Virus record (IMG/VR): IMGVR_UViG_3300044613_003869
Location: 1 to 20,427 of that record
Direction: 5' to 3' (one strand)
From: a virus
Length of the DNA: 20,427 nucleotides
The position numbers were made by a program, and so were the translations under genes. This document shows positions 1 to 3,782 of this stretch, piece after piece. Each line of letters starts with the position of its first letter. Position 1 is the first letter of the stretch. The notes beneath the pieces were generated by a model. It saw only the letters and a program-made list of their open reading frames with translations, was not told the origin of the DNA and searched no databases.

Positions 1-8
1 ATTTCCAT
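1..8 (-). CDS. Start of a leftward gene cut by the window edge
   Basis: An ATG at 8-6 on the minus strand is preceded by AGGAG (about 9 nt upstream), just after the stop of the 48-aa gene. Only two codons plus two bases lie in the window (Met-Glu-), so nothing can be said of the product. It continues the leftward run of small genes. Confidence 0.5.
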
Positions 9-155
9 TTATTTATTCTCCTGAAAAAAACTGAGCGGATTACATTGGCAAGCCTCTACATCATAATTATCTTCATCTCCGTAGTATAGCCAGCCTTTTC
101 CGTAGCAGGTATCACACTCTAAAATCTGAGTGTATAATTCTTTCATTCTTCCCAT
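9..155 (-). CDS. 48-aa protein with a CxxCxGxG motif
   Basis: The function is not recognised. The protein has CDTCYGKG at residues 14-21 and a second CQC near residue 37, a pattern like half of a DnaJ-type zinc finger, so zinc binding is plausible. The stretch between the Cys groups is acidic and aromatic. An in-frame ATG exists further upstream at 209, but the ATG at 155 is chosen because it has an AAAGGA ribosome site about 8 nt upstream and because the upstream codons overlap a promoter-like TATAAT (187-192). It is the last but one gene of the leftward run visible here. Confidence 0.7.
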   Translation of the reverse strand: MGRMKELYTQILECDTCYGKGWLYYGDEDNYDVEACQCNPLSFFQENK

Positions 156-186
156 TTTAGTTTTCCTTTCGTTTTGTTGTAATGGA

Positions 187-208
187 ATTATACCAGCACC
201 CACCGACA
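187..208 (-). promoter_or_regulatory. Leftward promoter C (TGTCGGTG-N8-TATAAT)
   Basis: The minus strand reads TGTCGGTG, 8 nt, then a perfect TATAAT. It lies just upstream of the 48-aa gene and belongs to a family of six with the same spacing (see 594, 1068, 1538, 2405, 2936). Predicted transcription start is near 180. Confidence 0.65.
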
Positions 209-209
209 T

Positions 210-350
210 TTATTCGGCTTCGGGTGTAGTAAAAATCCCCTCATTTAATAAGCCCACCTCAAGGGTGAATAACTCATCGGGGGTTGCTTCGGATAAATCT
301 ACCCAGCCAGCACCCTCGTTATCCATACGGAAAATCTCAATGTATCCCAT
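210..350 (-). CDS. 46-aa hypothetical protein
   Basis: The open frame begins with ATG at 350 and ends with TAA at 212-210. The product starts MGYIEIFRMDNEGAGWVDLS, is acidic (about nine Asp/Glu) and has no membrane segment or known motif. It starts 3 nt after the stop of the 68-aa gene 353-559, with AAAGG upstream, so the two are probably co-transcribed from the promoter at 594-615. Promoter C lies immediately beyond its 3' end. Confidence 0.6.
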   Translation of the reverse strand: MGYIEIFRMDNEGAGWVDLSEATPDELFTLEVGLLNEGIFTTPEAE

Positions 351-352
351 TA

Positions 353-559
353 TTATTCACCAACCTTTACTGCGATTGTTGCGAATTTATTTCGCAAGCC
401 ACCCGCATTTATTTCGATTAGGTAGGCTTCAGTATTTTCGCCATACCAAATTTCTGGGCGGTGTTCAGCAGAAATAATCTCACCTGAAAAGTGGCGAGTA
501 TTTGAGCGATAGGTTTTTCCTACAAGTAGGCTTTCGATTGTGTATAGTTTGGTAGCCAT
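353..559 (-). CDS. 68-aa protein, paralogue of the 71-aa protein at 828-1043
   Basis: Function unknown. Its sequence aligns end to end with the 71-aa product of 828-1043. Shared positions include Y-[TS]-I-x-x-LLV near the start, R-x-F-x-G-x-II-x-x-AE-x-R in the middle, EA-[YF]-x-I, and AT-[IV]-AV-[KR] at the C terminus. The pattern suggests a small beta-rich fold. It has no Cys cluster or membrane segment. The ATG at 559 follows a GAAAGAAGG ribosome site. A promoter with TATAAT lies at 594-615. It forms a two-gene unit with the 46-aa gene downstream. Confidence 0.7.
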   Translation of the reverse strand: MATKLYTIESLLVGKTYRSNTRHFSGEIISAEHRPEIWYGENTEAYLIEINAGGLRNKFATIAVKVGE

Positions 560-593
560 TGGCAGACCTTCTTTCGTTTGTTGTTATAGCACC

Positions 594-615
594 ATTATAG
601 CCGATAGCACCGACA
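594..615 (-). promoter_or_regulatory. Leftward promoter A (TGTCGGTG-N8-TATAAT)
   Basis: The minus strand reads TGTCGGTG, CTATCGGC, TATAAT; predicted start is near 587, upstream of the 68-aa gene. Its 22 bases match copy B (1068-1089) at all but two positions. Confidence 0.7.
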
Positions 616-699
616 TTTTTCTACTTACTAGCCAGTAATTCCAAATAATGAGACGCTCAAGCCGTGTGTTCTTAATCACATCAAAATGTCCGATTTGTC

Positions 700-717
700 T
701 GTCAAATCGACACGCCG
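700..717 (+). repeat. 18-mer iteron copy 1 (TGTCAAATCGACACGCCG)
   Basis: Identical to the copy at 1707-1724; the copy at 782-799 differs at two positions (AT to GC in the middle). Confidence 0.75.
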
Positions 718-781
718 CAGAATTCAGGGTTTTTTATAACAATGTCGTAACGACACGCCCGACGCCGCAGCTCTGCGGGCT

Positions 782-799
782 TGTCAAGCCGACACGCCG
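782..799 (+). repeat. 18-mer iteron copy 2
   Basis: TGTCAAGCCGACACGCCG, two substitutions from copies 1 and 3, embedded in overlapping inverted repeats. Confidence 0.7.
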
Positions 800-808
800 T
801 TGTGTCGG

Positions 809-824
809 TGTGAATTACCTCACA
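809..824. repeat. Palindrome P1, TGTGA-ATTACC-TCACA
   Basis: A perfect 5+5 inverted repeat with a 6-nt centre, just beyond the stop codon of the 71-aa gene. The form is that of a CRP/FNR-type operator. Related copies are at 1744-1759, 2455-2470 and 3006-3021. Confidence 0.6.
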
Positions 825-827
825 ATT

Positions 828-1043
828 TCAGTAATCTGAAATTCTGACCGCAACTGTTGCCCATTCATCAGTGAATGAACCTGTTGGGCGATAGCGAATT
901 GAAAACGCTTCATAACCTTCAGGCGGATAAACATTTTCACGCTTTTCCGCAAAGTTAATTATTCCGCCATTAAATCGGCGGCGCATTGACGTTGGTGAAT
1001 AGTATTGATCCACCAATAAATCTACAATAGAATAACCTCTCAT
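828..1043 (-). CDS. 71-aa protein, paralogue of the 68-aa protein at 353-559
   Basis: Function unknown. It shares the scattered motif set of the 68-aa protein (YSI-x-x-LLV, RRRFNGGII, AEKRENV, YEAFSI, EWATVAVRI), so the two came from one ancestor by duplication inside the phage. The ATG at 1043 overlaps the TGA of the upstream 37-aa gene (ATGA), and an AAAGGGGA ribosome site precedes it. This is the last gene of a four-gene leftward unit that begins at 1483. Palindrome P1 lies directly after its stop. Confidence 0.75.
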   Translation of the reverse strand: MRGYSIVDLLVDQYYSPTSMRRRFNGGIINFAEKRENVYPPEGYEAFSIRYRPTGSFTDEWATVAVRISDY

Positions 1044-1153
1044 TGGTTTTCCCCTTTCTTTTCAGTAATTTTAGCAGATAGCACCGACAAGGCTTCAGCC
1101 TTGCTTGCTTCACGTTGCGCTAAAACGTGTTTTTTAAATTCATCTAAATTCAT
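1040..1153 (-). CDS. 37-aa basic/alpha-helical microprotein
   Basis: The open frame begins at ATG 1153 (AAGGAGA upstream) and ends in a TGA that overlaps the next ATG. The product begins MNLDEFKKHVLAQREASKAE and is rich in Ala, Lys and Glu, so it is probably one helix. Its start follows the stop of the 47-aa gene by one base. The tight coupling on both sides is the main support that it is translated. Promoter copy B lies inside it. Confidence 0.6.
   Translation of the reverse strand: MNLDEFKKHVLAQREASKAEALSVLSAKITEKKGENQ
1068..1089 (-). promoter_or_regulatory. Leftward promoter-like copy B inside the 37-aa gene
   Basis: The minus strand reads TGTCGGTG, CTATCTGC, TAAAAT, almost identical to copy A at 594-615. 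It would drive the 71-aa gene separately. Since it also encodes part of the 37-aa protein, it could instead be a relic of a duplication that carried both promoter and gene. Confidence 0.45.
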
Positions 1154-1154
1154 T

Positions 1155-1298
1155 TTAGTTTTTCTCCTTAGTAGGTAGAGCGAATAAATATTTTAGCAGA
1201 GCCTTGCGCTCATAAGTAGTTAATTCTGGGTGATTAGAAATCACGCCACCATTTTGGTATTCCCAAACAATTTTATTAAAAGTTTTTTCGGATAACAT
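1155..1298 (-). CDS. 47-aa hypothetical protein
   Basis: The ATG at 1298 overlaps by one base (TAATG) the stop of the 61-aa gene; the frame ends at 1155, two bases before the 37-aa gene starts. The product begins MLSEKTFNKIVWEYQNGGVI and ends Lys-rich (LPTKEKN). It has no Cys cluster or membrane segment. Translational coupling in a TAATG chain is the main evidence that it is real. Confidence 0.6.
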   Translation of the reverse strand: MLSEKTFNKIVWEYQNGGVISNHPELTTYERKALLKYLFALPTKEKN

Positions 1299-1483
1299 TA
1301 CATCACCCAACTTTCTTGAGTGTATGCTAACCACTCACCAAGGGTCATTAAACCCTTGTATTCATTACAATTTCCGCAAAACATTTCGCTTGCGTAGTCT
1401 GAGCAAAAAGCGCAGACAATTAAATTCGCTTCATCAGCGCTTACATTTTCGAGAGTAATCTCTCGGATACTTAGTGTAGTCAT
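1298..1483 (-). CDS. 61-aa zinc-ribbon-like protein
   Basis: Residues 24-27 (CAFC) and 36-39 (CGNC) form two CxxC knuckles 8 residues apart, the layout of a small treble-clef or ribbon zinc site. The N terminus has beta-like alternation (LSIREITLENV), and the C terminus has an aromatic stretch (GEWLAYTQESW). Such proteins in phages may bind nucleic acid or host enzymes, but no family is recognised. ATG 1483 has an AAAGGTGG ribosome site. It is the first gene of the unit 1483-828, downstream of promoter D (1538-1559) and next to the origin-like patch. Confidence 0.75.
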   Translation of the reverse strand: MTTLSIREITLENVSADEANLIVCAFCSDYASEMFCGNCNEYKGLMTLGEWLAYTQESWVM

Positions 1484-1537
1484 TTTAAGACCACCTTTCT
1501 TTTAACGATTAAAACCTTATTTAATCTTGATACTAGT

Positions 1538-1559
1538 ATCCTACCATAGACCACTGACA
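1538..1559 (-). promoter_or_regulatory. Leftward promoter D (TGTCAGTG-N8-TAGGAT)
   Basis: The minus strand reads GTCAAA (-35-like), then TGTCAGTG, 8 nt, TAGGAT, with 17 nt between the two hexamers. It precedes the 61-aa gene unit. Confidence 0.6.
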
Positions 1560-1675
1560 TTTTGACCCCTTTTTCGGGCGTGTCGGAAAACTATTTTTGT
1601 GATTTAGGTCATGTGGATAACTTACGCTCAAAATTTGAGGGTTATCCACACCTGTTCATAAAGCTGTGGATAACT

Positions 1676-1693
1676 CCCGCAAGTACTTGCGGG
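1676..1693. repeat. Perfect palindrome CCCGCAAGTACTTGCGGG
   Basis: Eighteen bases, fully self-complementary and able to form a GC-capped hairpin. It lies 2 bp from a DnaA box. No U-tract follows on either strand, so a terminator role is unlikely. Confidence 0.7.
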
Positions 1694-1706
1694 CCGATCT
1701 GACAAT

Positions 1707-1724
1707 TGTCAAATCGACACGCCG
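1707..1724 (+). repeat. 18-mer iteron copy 3
   Basis: Identical to 700-717 (TGTCAAATCGACACGCCG); its left end overlaps the palindrome TGACAATTGTCA. Confidence 0.75.
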
Positions 1725-1728
1725 ATAA

Positions 1729-1857
1729 TTAGCGCAAATCTTTTGTGAGTTCTCTCACATCTTCTTTTAGCATTGGCCACGCCATACGCCATAAGGATAC
1801 GACGGAAACTAGTAGGGCTAATTGGACGGCGGTAGTTAGTAAGCGATTAGTAGTCAT
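1729..1857 (-). CDS. 42-aa single-span membrane protein
   Basis: The protein starts MTTNRLLTTAVQLALLVSVV. Residues 5-28 form one hydrophobic helix, followed by a charged tail rich in Lys, Glu, Asp and Arg (about residues 31-42). The ATG at 1857 is joined by TAATG to the preceding 51-aa gene, which also encodes a membrane protein. No family is recognised. Small phage membrane proteins next to replication regions may act in superinfection exclusion or membrane attachment, but this is speculation. The palindrome TGTGA-N6-TCACA (1744-1759) is inside its coding sequence. Confidence 0.6.
   Translation of the reverse strand: MTTNRLLTTAVQLALLVSVVSLWRMAWPMLKEDVRELTKDLR
1744..1759. repeat. Palindrome P2, TGTGA-GTTCTC-TCACA
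   Basis: A perfect 5+5 inverted repeat matching the intergenic copies, but lying inside the 42-aa gene, so it may have arisen by chance or be an intragenic operator. Confidence 0.45.
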
Positions 1858-2012
1858 TACTTATTCTTCTTTCTCTTATAAATCTTATAAGCAATTAGTG
1901 CTAGGGCGGTGATAATAATAGTGTGCCAAGGTAAGTAGATAGCCCCGAAGAAACTATCAAACTCTAAGCCATAGTCATTAGATATAATTAGTTCAAATCC
2001 GCTAGGTATCAT
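1857..2012 (-). CDS. 51-aa single-span membrane protein
   Basis: The N-terminal 28 residues (MIPSGFELIISNDYG...) are polar to mixed. Residues 29-43 (PWHTIIITALALIAY) are a transmembrane helix, and the end is very basic (KIYKRKKNK), predicting the C terminus in the cytoplasm by the positive-inside rule. The start at 2012 has a GGAGA ribosome site. The stop overlaps the ATG of the 42-aa membrane gene, so the two products are probably made in similar amounts and might pair. Family not recognised. Confidence 0.6.
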   Translation of the reverse strand: MIPSGFELIISNDYGLEFDSFFGAIYLPWHTIIITALALIAYKIYKRKKNK

Positions 2013-2014
2013 TA

Positions 2015-2197
2015 TTATTTATCTCCAAACATATTAAAGACTTCATCTAGTTGTTCATCTGTTAGATGGTCTATCTCAATAGCCTTAGCAAATCCGAAGA
2101 AATCTTCTTCATCTTCTTGTTCTATTTCTTCTACATCATCTAGGTGACGATAAGCATCTGCCACATCTGCTTGAATAGTATCCCATTTAGTCATCAT
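2015..2197 (-). CDS. 60-aa strongly acidic protein
   Basis: The middle (residues 17-33) carries a long run of Asp/Glu (DDVEEIEQEDEEDFF) followed by two short predicted helices ending EVFNMFGDK. Such small acidic proteins sometimes mimic DNA or bind basic host proteins, but nothing in the sequence proves it. Two ATGs are adjacent (2197 and 2194); the first forms a TAATG junction with the preceding gene, so 2197 is used. It lies in a four-gene chain 2361-1729. Confidence 0.7.
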   Translation of the reverse strand: MMTKWDTIQADVADAYRHLDDVEEIEQEDEEDFFGFAKAIEIDHLTDEQLDEVFNMFGDK

Positions 2198-2361
2198 TAC
2201 TTTACCTCTACTTTCATTACATTAGCGGAAAACTTTACTTTTTTAGCAATGTCGCTACTGTTTAATTCGGCTACTACCTTATCTATATCTTTAATAGATG
2301 TAGCGGTGTTGCCTATAGATAGTAGGCGAGAGCCTTGCCATAGTGAGTATTCGATAGTCAT
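2197..2361 (-). CDS. 54-aa hypothetical protein
   Basis: The protein begins MTIEYSLWQGSRLLSIGNTA and ends in a Lys/Val-rich strand (KKVKFSANVMKVEVK), suggesting a small alpha/beta fold. ATG 2361 has GAAAGAAG upstream; the TAA overlaps the next ATG. It is the first gene of the leftward chain 2361-1729, served by promoter E (2405-2426). No family recognised. Confidence 0.65.
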   Translation of the reverse strand: MTIEYSLWQGSRLLSIGNTATSIKDIDKVVAELNSSDIAKKVKFSANVMKVEVK

Positions 2362-2404
2362 TTATTGTTCTTCTTTCGTTAGTAGTTATTTTGTTATGTC
2401 TGTA

Positions 2405-2426
2405 AGACTACACTAAGGCGATGACA
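2405..2426 (-). promoter_or_regulatory. Leftward promoter E (TTGAAA, TGTCATCG-N8-TAGTCT)
   Basis: The minus strand has TTGAAA, a 17-nt spacer beginning ATGTCATCG, and TAGTCT. It is the fifth member of the leftward family and precedes the 54-aa gene. Confidence 0.55.
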
Positions 2427-2454
2427 TTTTCAACCTTAGCGGGGGTGTGTCGTG

Positions 2455-2470
2455 TGTGAGTTACCTCACA
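2455..2470. repeat. Palindrome P3, TGTGAG-TTAC-CTCACA
   Basis: A perfect inverted repeat (6+6 arms) overlapping the stop codon of the 50-aa gene. It is nearly identical to P1 at 809-824, which also sits at a gene's 3' end. Confidence 0.6.
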
Positions 2471-2613
2471 TTGACTAGGGCGTGTGTAGCGTATTCGCCT
2501 CCACACATTACGCATAGCGTCCAAGCGGTAACCCTACCGCAACCATTAGAGCAAGCCACATAGTGGGCGGGGGTGTGATAGTCGTTAAGACTTTCCCATA
2601 TACGATTAGTCAT
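2461..2613 (-). CDS. 50-aa zinc-ribbon-like protein
   Basis: Residues 21-25 (CSNGC) and 34-37 (CVMC) supply four Cys in CxxxC and CxxC pairs, with His near residues 12, 17 and 44, consistent with one zinc site. The ATG at 2613 is chosen over an upstream in-frame ATG at 2655 because it follows AAAGGAT by 8 nt and gives a 1-bp gap to the upstream gene instead of a 41-bp overlap. The palindrome P3 covers its last codons. Function not recognised. Confidence 0.7.
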   Translation of the reverse strand: MTNRIWESLNDYHTPAHYVACSNGCGRVTAWTLCVMCGGEYATHALVNVR

Positions 2614-2614
2614 A

Positions 2615-2827
2615 TTAGTTATCCTTTCTATTAGACATAACCCACTTACTCTCATTAGGTGAGAGATAGCGGTGAGATAGTAAGCCCTTATCGGCTACCA
2701 TATAGACATAAGCCATACGGCTAATGTAGTTACCATTAGCAAGGCGAAAGATATTTTTATCCTTAGTGTTACTAGAGGACATAGGGTGAGTAGGTTCTAC
2801 TACTACTGATACATTTAGTGAGTTCAT
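2615..2827 (-). CDS. 70-aa hypothetical protein
   Basis: The N terminus is strand-like (MNSLNVSVVVEPTHP). The middle has FRLANGNYISRMAYVYMVAD, and the end is basic and polar (SNRKDN). There is no Cys cluster and no clear membrane helix. ATG 2827 is preceded by AAAGGAG with good spacing. It is the first substantial gene of the leftward operon starting at promoter F (2936-2957), with a 13-codon micro-ORF and a tandem 16-bp repeat between. Confidence 0.65.
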   Translation of the reverse strand: MNSLNVSVVVEPTHPMSSSNTKDKNIFRLANGNYISRMAYVYMVADKGLLSHRYLSPNESKWVMSNRKDN

Positions 2828-2863
2828 TTGGAACTCCTTTCTTTTTAGATAAACTTAGGTAAT

Positions 2864-2905
2864 TTATTTGCTAGGCTCACCTTTCGGATTATTTGCTAGG
2901 CTCAT
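2864..2905 (-). other. 13-codon micro-ORF spanning two 16-bp direct repeats
   Basis: TTATTTGCTAGGCTCA occurs at 2864-2879 and again at 2889-2904. On the minus strand a short frame from ATG 2905 to TAA 2864 reads MSLANNPKGEPSK across both copies, which are read in different frames. It lies in the leader of the 70-aa gene. It could be a leader peptide or simply a repeated regulatory element; translation is uncertain because AAAGG is only 3 nt from the ATG. Confidence 0.35.
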
Positions 2906-2935
2906 TTACCTTTATTTAATTTTCTTTATACTTTA

Positions 2936-2957
2936 ATCTTAGCAGGGGGGACTGACA
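2936..2957 (-). promoter_or_regulatory. Leftward promoter F (TTGATA, TGTCAGTC-N8-TAAGAT)
   Basis: The minus strand has TTGATA, an 18-nt spacer containing TGTCAGTC, and TAAGAT. It faces left toward the 70-aa gene and lies in the divergent region between the leftward and rightward arms. Confidence 0.6.
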
Positions 2958-3005
2958 AATATCAAGTCGCAATTCGGACATGTCGGACAATTTGAAAAAA
3001 AAGTG

Positions 3006-3021
3006 TGTGAGTTAAGCCACA
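3006..3021. repeat. Palindrome P4, TGTGA-GTTAAG-CCACA
   Basis: One mismatch from the P1/P3 consensus. It sits in the divergent control region (2958-3120), where I see no gene. Confidence 0.45.
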
Positions 3022-3097
3022 ATTAGCCTAGATATGGGCGCACTATATAGACAAAACGGACATTTTAATACCCTGGATCATACAAATAAAATCTATA

Positions 3098-3132
3098 TTA
3101 ACATTTTCATAAATCTGATATTGTAGTTGACT
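3098..3132 (+). repeat. 35-bp upstream element, copy 1
   Basis: Matches 3739-3773 at 31 of 35 positions, ending ATATTGTAGTTGACT. A shorter related sequence (TTAGTTGACTAGAATATA) is at 3429-3446. Each lies directly upstream of a rightward microgene, so this is probably a promoter or operator module copied along with the genes. Confidence 0.7.
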
Positions 3133-3149
3133 GAAATATAAGATATAAT
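3121..3149 (+). promoter_or_regulatory. Rightward leaderless promoter (TTGTAG-N17-TATAAT)
   Basis: TATAAT at 3144-3149 is exactly 6 nt before the ATG at 3156, so predicted +1 is the A of ATG. No ribosome site is present. Confidence 0.65.
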
Positions 3150-3155
3150 CTATAC

Positions 3156-3233
3156 ATGAACTTAATTCAAGCGGCAGTGATCTTTGGTCCAATTATTATT
3201 CTCTTGATCGCATTTCGCAAAGATATTTTTTAA
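3156..3233 (+). CDS. 25-aa single-span membrane peptide, leaderless
   Basis: The peptide reads MNLIQAAVIFGPIIILLIAF then RKDIF: one hydrophobic helix followed by a charged end, as in many phage micro-membrane proteins. Support comes from the promoter: TATAAT lies 6 nt before the ATG with no SD, the arrangement seen before three other genes here. Function unknown. Confidence 0.55.
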   Translation: MNLIQAAVIFGPIIILLIAFRKDIF

Positions 3234-3239
3234 AAACTC

Positions 3240-3269
3240 TTGACCTAGCAAAATCTTGCATGTTATACT
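3240..3269 (+). promoter_or_regulatory. Rightward promoter TTGACC-N18-TATACT
   Basis: A good sigma-70-type promoter with predicted start near 3276. No gene of more than 14 codons follows until 3468. Confidence 0.55.
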
Positions 3270-3275
3270 TAAGGC

Positions 3276-3430
3276 TGGTTTGTGGGGGCTTACACTGAAA
3301 CTCATAATGACGGAAATGTGTAGCTTCTCTATCTTACATAATTGTTTTTAAATTATGGGGGGTAGGGGGGCTTTCCTAAAATCTAAAAATCTGGAAATGT
3401 AAGTAAAAGAATATATAACATATATATCTT
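3276..3430 (+). ncRNA. Possible untranslated RNA or long leader
   Basis: The transcript from the 3240-3269 promoter would hold a stem GCTTACAC/GTGTAGC (about 3289-3323, one bulge), a hairpin CATAATT-N7-AATTATG (3337-3357), and two G-runs (3357-3370). It has only a 14-codon frame (3307-3351). The 3' end is not defined and no U-tract terminator is seen. It could also be an unusually long leader. Confidence 0.3.
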
Positions 3431-3432
3431 AG

Positions 3433-3461
3433 TTGACTAGAATATAGATAGAGTATACAAT
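3433..3461 (+). promoter_or_regulatory. Rightward leaderless promoter (TTGACT-N17-TACAAT)
   Basis: The -10 box at 3456-3461 lies exactly 6 nt before ATG 3468. Confidence 0.65.
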
Positions 3462-3467
3462 AAAACA

Positions 3468-3575
3468 ATGGCATCAACTCGATTAGTGAAATGTGATAAA
3501 TGTGGGCGGGAGATAGAAGTAAGATCTGGATTTGCCCATATGACACTAATGAATCATCAAAAGATATGTAAGTGA
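3468..3575 (+). CDS. 35-aa zinc-finger-like microprotein, leaderless
   Basis: The protein has CDKC at residues 9-12, then His24, His30 and Cys34 toward the end (MNHQKICK), a spacing compatible with a C2H2/C2HC zinc finger: CxxC, then His-x3-Cys. It is basic, so nucleic-acid binding is plausible. There is no ribosome site; instead TACAAT is 6 nt before the ATG, so a leaderless mRNA is predicted. It is one of three Cys-pair microproteins within 600 bp on this strand. Confidence 0.65.
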   Translation: MASTRLVKCDKCGREIEVRSGFAHMTLMNHQKICK

Positions 3576-3581
3576 TATAAT
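3576..3581 (+). promoter_or_regulatory. TATAAT box 6 nt before the 48-aa gene
   Basis: Leaderless geometry as in the neighbours, although no clear -35 is present; the box follows the stop codon of the 35-aa gene at once. Confidence 0.5.
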
Positions 3582-3587
3582 TAAACT

Positions 3588-3734
3588 ATGCATGATCATA
3601 ATAATATAACTTTAGCTACTGGTTCAGGAATAACTGAAATGCAACTCATGTGGATTATCATGGGTGTAATGGCAATACATCACACTTGGATGTGGTGGAA
3701 AATGCGTTCAAAGAGATGTACTTGCAAAAAATAA
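3588..3734 (+). CDS. 48-aa membrane protein with His/Met-rich segments
   Basis: The protein begins MHDHNNITLATGSGITEMQL. Residues 20-37 form a Met/Ile/Trp-rich hydrophobic helix holding two His (IHHTWMWW), followed by a basic tail with CTCKK. The His at both ends, many Met and the final CxC could bind a metal, but this is only a composition argument. TATAAT lies 6 nt before the ATG, with no SD. No family recognised. Confidence 0.55.
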   Translation: MHDHNNITLATGSGITEMQLMWIIMGVMAIHHTWMWWKMRSKRCTCKK

Positions 3735-3738
3735 TTTT

Positions 3739-3773
3739 TTAACATTTTGTTAAATCTAATATTGTAGTCGACT
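3739..3773 (+). repeat. 35-bp upstream element, copy 2
   Basis: 31 of 35 positions match 3098-3132; ends ATATTGTAGTCGACT, ten bases before the 38-aa gene. Confidence 0.7.
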
Positions 3774-3782
3774 AGGATTAAT

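Larger units (their letters stand above)
640..827. other. Gene-free patch packed with inverted repeats and 18-mer iterons
   Basis: I see no convincing gene here. The stretch holds successive inverted repeats: CGATTTG-N5-CAAATCG (691-709), TGTCG-TAA-CGACA (743-755), CCGCAG-CT-CTGCGG (765-778), GGCTTG-T-CAAGCC (778-790) and CCGACAC-N6-GTGTCGG (789-808). The 9-mer CGACACGCC occurs at 708-716, 751-759 and 790-798. Two copies of an 18-mer, TGTCAARYCGACACGCCG, start at 700 and 782; a third lies at 1707 beside the DnaA boxes. It may be a regulator-binding or replication region, or a structured RNA. A plus-strand frame (648-839) is open but has no ribosome site and runs through all the repeats. Confidence 0.6.
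1577..1724. other. Origin-like patch: three DnaA boxes, hairpin and iteron
   Basis: Three exact DnaA boxes occur within 62 bp: TGTGGATAA at 1612-1620, TTATCCACA at 1642-1650 and TGTGGATAA at 1665-1673. They are followed by a perfect 18-bp palindrome (1676-1693), the palindrome TGACAATTGTCA (1700-1711), and an 18-mer iteron (1707-1724). The 9-mer GGCGTGTCG lies at 1577-1585, in inverse orientation to its other copies. TTATCCACA is the established consensus for host DnaA. Three exact copies in a gene-free stretch suggest a replication origin or a site that recruits or titrates host DnaA. That is inference; no replication protein gene is in the window. Confidence 0.6.

Noticed and set aside
9-155. 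DnaJ-like chaperone fragment
   Set aside because: Only the CxxCxGxG motif is shared; the protein is 48 aa with no J domain or other repeats of the motif.
809-824. True host CRP site
   Set aside because: The palindrome fits the shape, but no CRP-family gene is in the window and the copies lie at gene ends rather than at usual activator positions, so the binder is left open.
648-839. 63-codon plus-strand frame in the hairpin-rich gap
   Set aside because: No ribosome site or -10 box before it, composition follows the repeats, and neighbours are all leftward.
3098-3773. Repeats before the microgenes as a CRISPR array
   Set aside because: Copies are hundreds of bases apart with genes between; no regular spacers and no cas genes.
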